Source: Antedon bifida (Eukaryota > Echinodermata > Crinoidea > Comatulida > Antedonidae). Taken from it: a stretch of DNA of 64,000 bases. The notes below the pieces were generated by a model. The model was not told the origin of the DNA. It ran no database searches and saw only the letters and a program-made list of their open reading frames with translations. The position numbers were made by a program, and so were the translations under genes. The DNA is taken from positions 31,005,001 through 31,069,000 of the forward strand of contig OY727095.1 of NCBI GenBank assembly GCA_963402885.1, given 5' to 3'. Shown in pieces: positions 47,901 through 59,900 of this stretch (position 1 is the stretch's first letter; every line of letters begins with the position of its first letter).

Positions 47901-50900
47901 AAAAAATAAATAAAAGTAGAAATATTTATCACATAATAATGATAAAATCATTATTAAGATAAAATGCTTGATATAAACTACACCTTCTTATTAATGGACC
48001 CTTCCAAACTTCCTTATTTTGCGCCAACAAAGAGAAAATAGACTATACCATTTAAAAATAGGCAAGACTAATACACATTATTCTTTCTATGTAAATAAAA
48101 ACCAAAGAGTTAAATAATCTAAACTTGATACAAAGTACATATTGATAGATTTATATATAAAAGATGAATTCTAACTGATAAGATTGAATATTGTTAAAAA
48201 TGGAACATTCCAAATATAGGTAGTGTAGTATAGTACAAATTTAGTTTAATCCAAAACCAACATAACACTGGGGTTATTGTTGTGATTACATTGAACTAGG
48301 AAGTGTCTTGTTAACTTCATAAGCTTCATTAGGTATACCGTGAGAATAGTCTGCCCTTGCCAATGGCAACAAAATATATCTTACTTGTTTAGAGTTGACA
48401 TTTTCGGTAATGTATGGATAAACACAAATATAAAACCCCTACGTAGCAAATGGTATTTTCCAATAAGGACATGAGAACTGGGTTAGGGTTATTGAAACCA
48501 TAACAGTCAACAGAAAAAATATTGAAACTGAAAGCAGGTTTTCAGTTTGCTCGGAGCAAGTTATTAGAAAAGGGTGAAGGGCAGTATAGAAATTGAATTT
48601 GAAATAAGATATATGGCAAACCTGAGCCGAGTGACCTGTCAACCTACTGAGAACCAATTAACGGTGCGCGACCATTAAAACAGTAGTTGTTTGATATAGC
48701 GTTTCTTAACAGATCAATGTATTGAACGCTGTCGTTGGATTTCAATATGGTCTAATAGGCAATGAAATCTAAACCTTAGCTATATTTAGATTTATAACTT
48801 CTCTGGCATTTAAAGGGGAAAAAATGTCTTTAAATTGTCGGGATATATATAATAATATTAGTATTTCAAAAAAATGTAGGAGTTTTAGCTTAATGTAAAT
48901 TTAATGTATCAGCGAAATTTTTAAAAGAAAAATGTTTTGAATTAAAAGGACTTTTACTATATAACTTTAATAAAAAAAAAAATTTGATACCAGTTCTGAA
49001 ACAACAACTACTTTTAAATGTTATAAATGAATTAAGATGCTATAGAATGTAGAGACAATGATGATATGCATCACACTGATACACAGTGTAAATGATCTCA
49101 ACTAAAACTAAATTGGAATCTTCCATTATAATTTGATCAAATATATTATGACTGTCTCTTTCACAAGGCAAAAGGCAAATTGGAATCCTCCATTTTCGAA
49201 TTGTTGAAAAATTTGAAATCTAATTATCTCCATTTAACACCAAAACATTTATAAAAGTATTAGAACTAATAGACATTGTTACTACAGAACATTTTAACCT
49301 GTCTATAAATAAAATATTACAGAAACAACATTAAAACTGGAATATTCCATTAATGAATATAAAGTTTGATTGACAGCAGGCCGAGCTTTAATACTAACCA
49401 GACAGAATTAAATTGGAATCTTCCATTATAATCAAATTTCATCTTGAAAAATAATTCATTAAGACTTTAAGACAGAATGGAACAGTCCAAAAGTGTATTA
49501 CACTTTTAATTGACTTTCAAAATGTTAACAAGTTGTACTAAATTCACACATCCTAATTTAAACATTTATGATGCCCTGTGGATTGGTAATAATATACTGC
49601 ACTATTTTTTAATAGATAACTCTAAAAAAAAGTACTAATGAAGCAATTACAAAAGAGATTGTACTGTATTGTATATATGTCAATGGAGTAACTCTATGGT
49701 ATTTCAAAATATTGCAGTCAGTATAAAGCTCTGTCCACACTACACTATCAAACTAGTTTGACAAAAAAAATGCCCAAATATGGTAGTGATATGCTCAAAT
49801 ATGGCAGTAATAATGATACTACATGGAAGACGCACAGTACTGGGAATTGAGCATTTAAAGAATCAAGAGCCTAGAAGAGGTTAATTCTAGTCTCATTTTT
49901 AAGCTCTGTCTACACTATCAAACTTTATGAGACAAAACAATTTGATGTGCCCATATATGGACATGATGATGTTATATCACTACCATATTTAAGCATATCA
50001 CTACCATATTTTTTGTCAAATTAGTTTTGTAGACAGAGCTTTACAATAAGGAAGTATCTTGTATTTGGCGGTATTAATTTTTTAATGATGCCAATACAGG
50101 AACAATAAATATTAAGAATATTAACCTTTTCATCTTTCTTATGTACTTTTTGATATACCATAGGAAGAACTATTCTTAATATGAGAGTTCACAATTTGAA
50201 TTATGATAGCCTTCTAATAATGATGTTATTGTATAATATATACAAGGGAAACGCACTTTATAAAAAGGTAAATTGAACTAAAAAATATAACAAACAGAAT
50301 CCAAGGTTTTTTAGTAATTTACAAAAGTACCAATTATTGATTTTTCTCTATATTAATCAATTCAAAAAATGTAATTTTAAAACTATGGTAAGTGCATATA
50401 TACATTTAATTGTATGGAATATTTATTATTAGTGCAAAAGCTTTATGTCATCAACCTTCTGTAATAAAAATGAGTATTTGTATTCTACAGGTGAAGATGA
50501 AAGTGCTGTGGCTGAACTAAATGACCTATAAATGAACTGAATTGATCTAAACGAACTCAGATGAAGAAAGGTTAGAGGAGTAGTCACTGAAACAAAAGGT
50601 TAAAGATGCAGTGACTGAGGGCAGTCTGACCTCACTCCACCACGGTTGAGGAGGAGCAACGCAGCCAGCGACTAAGACCCTAAAGCTGAACTGCATGACC
50701 TAAAAGCCGCATCAACGACCTTAAACCTACTTCGTTGACCTAAAGTCTGCCTTAAAACCTCTCAAGCTTTGTAACAATAATAAGACTTTAATTAATCAGA
50801 TCAATTCTAATGCCACTGGCTGCACTTTTAAACTCAATTTGCATTAATCATTAGGCCTGAATGCGGCAACTAATATTAATTATTGTTTTACTCCTTGCTA

Positions 50901-53900
50901 ATAGCTTTTTGAACTTGGATTACCCTGCTTCGAACTCAACCGTGATGTATAAATGAATAAATTTTATACAAGGATAAAATTTCCATAATAATTATATCCA
51001 TTATTATTATTTTCCATTATAATGCTAATGACAGGGTAAAAAACAACACAAACATGTGTCTAAATAAGAATACTCTCCAATGAAATACCATGTTCCTTTT
51101 TTCAATGACAAGAAAAATGCCATAATAGGAAAATATCTATACCGTACAACTTCTAATTGTAACCCTGAGTTACTATTTTTATGATGGGTTACTATAGAAG
51201 GGGGGGGGGGGAGTTACTATTAGAGTGTGATTACTATTAAAAGAGTTACGGTAAATGGAATATACATTTAACAATTAATATATTAATTCATTTAATAAAA
51301 TATATCACTGTTGGTTCTATGTAAATAGCGCTTGATATAAGAAAAATAAATGAATTAAATTTTAATAAAGATACCACAAATCATAAAGCAGTCAAAGGAT
51401 AGATGAGGGTCCAGAAAGAGGGTCAACAATATACTAAAAATATTTTATGCCAAGGAAAAAATTAAGTCTGTAATACCATTGAATGAACATTGACATTACT
51501 GTATATTAATTCCAATATACATAAATAAATGTTTATTATATTACATAACCAGATGTTCTGTATTTATTGTGTTGTTTGTAGTCAATGCGGCATGTAACTA
51601 TATATATCCTGAAACTATAAACATGACCACAACAAAGTTTATTTCCTTTATAAATATTGTTTTAAACTTTTTGATTGCAAGACATTTCCTGATTGCAACC
51701 TACTTGTTCACACTTCAAAACGATAATCAAATAAACACAACCACAACTGTCTGCATAGACTATTCTCAAAAAGGTAAGTTTTCCACATTCAATTTATAAA
51801 TAAATCTACCATAATGATATCATACACCCCTTTAATAAAAATGGAACAGTCCAATTTGTATCAGCTTGATATCATTTCGGCTTGTTCTATTATGCAAAAC
51901 AGGTAATGTGTAATTATACACAGACTTGTGTTGATTGAGAAGAATGAGTTAGCTCCCCTAGGATAAAGTGAGTAAGTCTAGCATCAAAGTGCCATGTCTG
52001 GGTTACCCATTGCCTAGAGATAGTCTACTGTAGGGAGTGTATTTCAAGTGGTGATCACGGACAACCTGATGGGCGGCCGCTTCCCTACTGCCAATGTCTT
52101 TATCCTATATGCTTGCATAGTTCATGTAGTTTCAATGACCGCCAAAGAGTGAACAACCATTAGAATTCATTGTAATAGGTTGTTAACCTCTACAATAATA
52201 AACGAAAGAGTTGAATACTCTCATCAATGTATTCACGTAGTCCTATAATTATCACTGTCATTGTAAAAACCTCCATAATTGAGCTAATTCGATTCTATAG
52301 AGTAAAATACGAATAAATTACATATTTATGATGATTGTGTAGTGACCTTTTAAAAGACTAAATTGCTTGAGGATATGTTCACGATGGTCATTAAAAAAAA
52401 AAGAAGAGTTTATGGTTCTGTTGAAATATCGTTTTTTAAATTTAAATCCCTCAAAAAATCTAATAAATGTTTTCAACTGATACAGTCCTACATACTATGC
52501 ATTTGTATTTAACACTTTTGTCCAAATTATTTGTCTTATACATAACATGCAGTGTACATTATATATAACAACATTGTGTAAATGGTCCAAATCCCCCACA
52601 CGATTATTATGTAACAATGGATTTAAAAGAATTAATTTTTGGTCTCTTTTTATACTTGAATAGGTATCACCCTAATGTAAGTTTGGTTGTTCTTGGCAAA
52701 AAATAAGGTGGTTGTTGAGGTGGTTGAACCGTGGCTAGACTTAGATAGTACATTTTAGCATTGTAACCTGTTGCTGCAATGCGTTGGCGTTCATTTCAAA
52801 GCATTTAAAACACATATGGTATCAAGTCTTTAAATCAATCAACATTATAATTTGATAATTCATCAACAGACCTAAAAGTACAAAAGCCCAGTTTTCTATG
52901 AAAATATTATGTTAATCTCATTAAATTAAATTTTTTTAAATTTATGAATAATCTACAGAAGGCTTGATTTAAATAATAGAAACTAAAATATAACTATTGT
53001 CAGTTAAGACCAACATTGAAGACAACATACATTGTCATAGAGGAGGGATAGTATTTGATTTCAGATATATTATGTAGAGCATAACAATATTTAAAAATTA
53101 TTTTCATTGTTTATAAACTCCAGAAGACTCTTAACTTTTAACGACCGAAACCTTGAGATTTTCTGAACTTCACTTTATTTGTAAGGGTATGTGGCGCAGT
53201 ATGTTAGATCAAGAGTTTGAGACTAACGCTTGTCGCATTGCTTGTGTCCTTAGGCAACACTGTGTTTGTCTCTCTTCACCCAGGTGTACAAGGTAGCTGG
53301 TATAGGTCAAAACACCACTGCGCTGAATACTAGCTGCAACATTACAGGAGCTGTTCTATACTGTACATCAAATGTTTGATCAAATGACTGGGGTAATAAT
53401 ATGAAGCGCTTAGAGACCTTGGACTGATTGACATTATTACATTATCACCATAAAGCTTACTTTACAAGTACATCATTGTATGAGCAGTGATGTAAGAAAA
53501 CATAACATATGTTACAGAAAGCCAATATTTGATAGCCGTGAAGGTCACAGAAGGCAGAGATCAAACCAGGAGGAGAAATAAAATACTATAATTGCTGAAC
53601 AGTAGGAGAAATCATATTTTCATATGACTGAATGAACTCGAAGTGTTAATGAGGTCAAACCTGGTAATCAAAAGACAAAATCGAAGGTCACAAACCAATA
53701 ACCTCTCTTCATTCTTATGCTATGTCTGCATTTCCAGTTAATAGTTCATATAATTATTTTGCAAGCCTATTTTATCAAGGTCACGTTCTATTTCCAAACA
53801 ACAGTAGGTTATTGCTATTTAATATAATACCATAACAGGGCCCTGGGAAATCGTGAACGTATATACGGGTTCTGCTCCATCATTATTTTTCTAAATACAT

Positions 53901-56900
53901 ACTTTTATGTTGCCTATAATAATATATTGTATGGTATAATAAATCAGAATTTTATATTTATTATGGTTTCAATGCCATTTTGTGATGCTATAAAAATACT
54001 ATTAAATCTGAGATTGGGGTGATTGTACTGACATAAAGTTAAGAACATTAATATTTATGTATGTAATTATTGGGTGTAGACTAGGAGGGAGGGATAGCCA
54101 CCTTCTAAACCTTCCAGTCATCCTATAGCTTATGACAAGGCCTTCCACCCAGCCCAATTTCAATAAAGCGCAACCACCTAACGAAACCTCTTGGTACCTA
54201 AATAAACGCTGTTTTATTTTACATTTTACTTTTTATCATATTAGATTTTAACACTAATCTCCTAAAAAAATGTTAATAATATTAATGAATTAATCATACT
54301 GACATAAGTATAAACATATAATAGGTTAAAATCCCGCCAGAGAAATTGTTCATACAACTAAAAATACGGAACTTCGCCGATGAGCTATGCTCGACGCGAT
54401 TATGAGATCATGTTCCGAATATGAGCACTGTTTCGACAACTTGACAGTATGATTTATATATAAAGATAAAACATATTTATGGTATAACTAATAAGCCCAC
54501 CCTGGGATATGAGTGGCATTTCTTTACTGACAAATAGACACTGAAATAGATTTACAAATTACATTCAGGAATAAGCCCATCCTCGACTTGAACCAGTAGA
54601 ATAATCATATTTACTTAATATTTAAGATACATATCTGTTATAAAAATTCAATTTTTCTACAATGAATGACTACTGTACAGTTCAAACAGTCAATTCAATA
54701 TACTAAATTGCTAAATTAATATTGTAGCTATTATGTCATTCTTTTCTTATGAAATCAATGTTGTCTGAAATGGTTGCTCTACTTCAGGATTATACCACTA
54801 ATCTCACAGGGAACTTGAACTTCAATATAAATTAAAAACCCACAAACATTAACAATACTTGGAATGTACCATTATGTGTATATACCTATGATATGAATAA
54901 GTGGCTTGGTACAAGTCACTGCCAATCGGAGGCCACAGGCGGTATCCTGGGGTCACCGAGAGGTGAATAAGCCAGAGAAAGTGCATATTTGATAGACTTA
55001 AGGGAAATCCACTTTACTTTAACACTATTACCATGACTACATCACTGCATGCACCTAATCAAGGCTTTACGGAGCATAAACAATCAGGTAAAGGTGTTTT
55101 GAAATCATACCCTAAGGGCCGTTTTGATCTAGAGCAAAAATTATTGGTTATATCACGTTTCAGTGCCCATTATATAACGCATTATTAACCTTAAAATTAA
55201 TTATTGTTTGTATAATAATTAAATATAATTTGAATGCACTTAATGCATTATTTTAATTTTTTATGAAATAATTGTTGACTTTTTAATATATTATTATCGT
55301 AGTTTTCCAAAATCATAAGTTTCTAATAATTTTTCCCTATTCTCATCTAAAATAAAGAACACATTTCCCTTGCTATATTCTTAAAAATACAGTTAGTATC
55401 AACAATGTTATCAACACTACCAAATCTCTACAATATCTAATATATAATGGTACGAATTTGTTTACGAATTACGAATACGAATTCGTATGATCCATTCAAT
55501 AGAATAAACCATTCCAATGAATCAGATGAATGTTTCAACAAAAATAAATCATTGTTTCCACTATTAACAGCTTTTTAGGACAGAAAATAATAACTATCGC
55601 TGTAATTTCCAATTCATATCCTCTTCTGGTTGGTTAATTATACAATGAATTCATTATACATGAACAAAACCCCTATATTCTAATAGAATAACCTATCAGA
55701 CTAAATGTTTAACCCTAAACTCAGTATTTACATTAGAAGCTTCCATTATTTTTAGGGGTGTCATTAATAAAATTCATTTTTTCAATAGTACAGTATAGAT
55801 ACAAGTGTCATAGCATTGTGACAGAGTTCAATAATCTTTTAAACTGTTTTGCATATCAAAATTGTCATATTAAAATTCTTTCATATCAAAATGAAACATG
55901 CATCATTCAAAATATCACCATGCAAGTCAGCGCACTTTACATCGCACTTTTTACGATCACGCACACTCGTTGACAAGGACACTCATGCAAGAACATACTG
56001 TACTAAGTAGTAGTACCATGATGTGTAATATTACGACATGGTATTACGCATTCAATTCAATATTATTTATATTGTATATTAATACTAATTGCATATTACT
56101 ATTGCATATTATAATTGCATGATGATTGTTCTTATAGGTTAGTGAAAATACACAATCTTATTGCAAAAAAAAACTTCAATATTTTGATTCAATATTTTAA
56201 ACAAGTAGAAGAAGGGTAATTATTGCATTGCATGTTCTTATAGGTTAGTGAAAATACACAACCTTATTCCAAAAAAAAATTTCAATATTTTGAAATATTA
56301 GAAACAGTAAAAAGAAGGGTAATTAATATTATGTAACCAAATTAGTTTACTACATAGTGCATCTCATATTATATTCTAACTTCTGTTAATTTAGCATTGA
56401 TACAAGAATATTTTTCATATTTTTTATAGCACAAATTAGAACTGCCGGTAATGTATTTTGATTTTAAAAACAAAAATTTGCAAAAAAAAATATTTGATAC
56501 AATTACAACTAAATCAGTTTTTACATTTAATTTTTAAATGTTTTATATTTTGCATTCTTCTAATAATGCTTTTTAAAAAATTATTAAAATCATGAATTCA
56601 TATTAAATTGATAATTTTTGCAGTATGAAAGTAAGGATAGTATATTATATATTAGAATATTACATAGCCTATGTAAATACGTGAACGTGATTGGTTGAAA
56701 CTGCGTCACATGACTACCGCTGCGAGGATCGTAAATCGTATATATCCTCGAGAACGATGATATTGACCGATTAATTTTCGCGTAATTATCGTGTCCCCTG
56801 TCATTAAACATATACATTCTCGAGTTCGATGATATTGACTGTGTAATTTTCGTGTGGCAACACTCGCGTTTGCCGATAAATAAACAAAAGTCATCTACTG

Positions 56901-59900
56901 GATTTGAACTCGGGTGGAATTGTCACTCCACCATCGCAAGACAACGCTTCCACCGTTGCGCCACGCAGCTTGCTTGAAGAAATTATTCATCTAAACTATT
57001 TAAACTATGCATACATAGCGCCCTCATTTGTTATTAGTCCTCCCTAAATGTGATGAAACACCGTTTGTGATTGGTCAATACTCACGGTAGTAACCTAGTA
57101 ACTACGCGCTGAACATCCGGTGATTCGGCTAGCTCCTCGAAGAGAAGACGATGAATTGTTTATTCGGCCTACCTGATTATAATATTATTATTAATAGGCT
57201 TATTGATGGAAATTCTTCTGTTAATTTAAACGACCTAGGCCTAAGTGAATATTTTATTGCCAAGGAATCATTAATTAGTAATTATCTGTATATTATTCTT
57301 CGCAAGGTAAGGTGTCTAGGCAGGAGGCTTGTTTACATACAATACAAATACTATCTATAGAATAGGAGGCCTAGCCTAGCTTCACCAGCAGACTTGTTCT
57401 TGGCTATATAATATAACAGATATTGCCTTTTATATCGGTTAAATATAAGATTTGACATCCCCTTGGGAATGATATTATGTTCTCGGGGAATATATATTTC
57501 CCTCAGCTGGCGCTTCGGGAAATATATATTCCCTCGAACATAATATCATTCCCTCGGGGATGTCAAATCTTATATTTAACCTCTAAGCAGTCAATATCTG
57601 TATAATAGTAGATTTAGTATTAATAACAAACCATGCACCATGCATGTATAACTTATATAATATTTGAATCACAAACAACTGAAAATAAATAATAATAATA
57701 ATAATAGGGCATTCTCATTCTCACTTCAAACAATACCACAGACAGATCCAGTCGGCCATTCCCCACACTTAAAAATTAAAATGGGATAAGAAATTAAGTT
57801 TAGTTTCGCTTTAGTTAATTAATTTTTAGGCCTTGTCTTCCCCCTCCTCATATTTCAAAATTTTGGATTCACCACTGACAACATATTCCGCAAACTCATC
57901 ATATACTCATTTCTTCATCTCTCAACAGCCCTGTCATGGCAATATTATAAAATATATATGATCTTGCTTGCATATGAATCTTAAGCACTGCAAATAAAGT
58001 ATATATAACAAAAGTAAAGAATGTTATTGTTAGAAATAGCTTCCACAGATTAATAATGTGATCATCACAGCAAGGCTATGTGGTATTTTTAACAAACCTT
58101 CATCCTCCTCTACTGGTTTTGTGTCCTTTTTCTTCTTCTCTGGAGTTCTTCCTGTACAAATATTGTCAGGGTATTTGCATAAAAAAACATAATATAATCC
58201 TAACACCCGTTAAAGAATTAAAATATTAGCAGTGACGTAACGGCTATGAGCACTCACTGACTAAACCAGAGCAGTGCCCAGTGGAAAAAACAGGTAGTCA
58301 ACTCTTCCCAATACCGGACTCTCTGAAAAACAGAAACTATCCCAATACTAGATTTTTCTTGAAGTCCAAACAGTCCCAAATTCATTTTTACCATTAAAAA
58401 AACATTCCGAAAACCAGACATATTTGGCCAGCCCAAAGGTGTCCGATATTGGAAGAGTTGACTGTATTAAAATATGTCGAAAAAGGCTAAAAACGCCTGA
58501 GGCCTTCAACGTTAAAGGGCCACTTAGGGTTCCTAAACCAGGGGGCTACATGCCTCTACGTTACGCCACTGAATATTAGGTCGAAAATTGTTATTACATT
58601 GTAATATTTTTAACCTGAAATACATAATCTAAATACAAATAGAATTGAAAAGTGTATTTTAAAAAGTATTACAATATCTACAATACCTAAAATCCTAAGA
58701 AATACATTACAGTAAAGAAAGACGGATCGTACCTGTAAGAGAGCCAGCAATGGTCATGGCTTCTTTTCCAAGACTTCTCAACGCATTCACTAGAGTACAA
58801 AGACCATCTGAACTTTCAGATAAGTTATTCTGAACCTGAAGATAAATAAACAAAACCCTGCTTTAATATAAAGATTAGAATAAATGTATAATATGGCTTC
58901 ATAAGTTGAAATACAGTAGAACCCTTTGGGACACTCTATTAAGGGGACACTTTCCAGAATAAGGGGAAATATTCAAAAAACTACTGTTAGGACTGAGGGA
59001 ACACCTCTCAATGATTTTTTGGGTCATGAAGGTGTGCTCTTAAAAAGGGTACAGTCGCTACATTTTTAACATAAACTGTGTTTGTAGCTTTGAAACTTTT
59101 TTGACTAAAGGATTTCTCAAAGCTCATAATTCAGATAATTCAGGTAATTTAATACAATATATGTACTACTTTTGTTACTCGTAAAATGTTCTATCACAAT
59201 GGTAATATTCTGTTATTCTGTCCATCATATTCTTTGGCATGAGAATAATGACAATAACAATGATAGGAGAATGATAATATAGAATGTTCTTTATAATTAC
59301 GCATAACCACCTCACCTCTGGTCCATACATCAGAGCTGCAGGTCCAGGTCCATCTTCACCTGATCCTATCTCTCCTTGCTTAGGTAATCTGCGCCGTATC
59401 TAAAATTAACATAATCATATTATACACAATTTATATTAATTATTGTATTTTTTTAATAGTGAAAAGCAATATATTTTCAACAATCACTGACATCATGACT
59501 TTCATGAGTTATTGAATTTCGAGATTAAAACATTTTTTTTCTAAGTAGTAAAACAGCAAATGCAAACTCACCTGTCTAGAAAATGTTTTTATGTCATCTG
59601 CTGTGGAATCCAGATCTTTCATTAAAATGGCAAGATCAGTCGTCTCTTGCTTGGCCTGAAAAAAAAAAGAAGATAAATTGAATAGAAGTCTGAATAAAAT
59701 TATTAGAACTATCATCAAATTGATGGAGTGAATTAATCAACTTTAAGCTCTGACTACACTATCAAACTAGTTTGACCAAAAAAAGTGTGATGTGCCCATA
59801 TATGGTAGTGATATGCCCAAATATGGTGGTGACATCATTAACAGTGTAACCCAAGCTTTACCTGCATAAGCACTTTAACCTTCTTAGTTTCCAAAGTAAT

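Larger units (their letters stand above)
42720..58097 (-). other. Very large DCTN1 intron (15.4 kb)
   Basis: This intron joins the 54-bp exon 58098-58151 to exon 42620-42719; it starts GTTTGT and ends TTTTAG. It is much larger than the other introns here (mostly 0.1-1.3 kb). It contains three MITE-A copies, a SINE-like repeat, tRNA-like sequence, a 106-bp tandem duplication, a long hairpin and a possible plus-strand first exon, listed separately. The rest (about 44-49 kb, 50-53 kb, 53.5-56 kb) is AT-rich with no coding exon that I can support. A patch at 44890-45320 is richer in G+C. Confidence 0.85.

Noticed and set aside
50490-50770. Repeated GACCTAAA-like words in the DCTN1 intron
   Set aside because: The similarity between words is short and irregular, not enough to define a repeat unit.
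51569-51799. A 76-codon plus-strand frame in the large DCTN1 intron
   Set aside because: No splice-site context, promoter or recognisable motif; base composition is that of the surrounding intron.
58254-58436. A 60-codon minus-strand frame
   Set aside because: It falls inside the hAT element and its nested TIR element, so it is transposon sequence without protein similarity.
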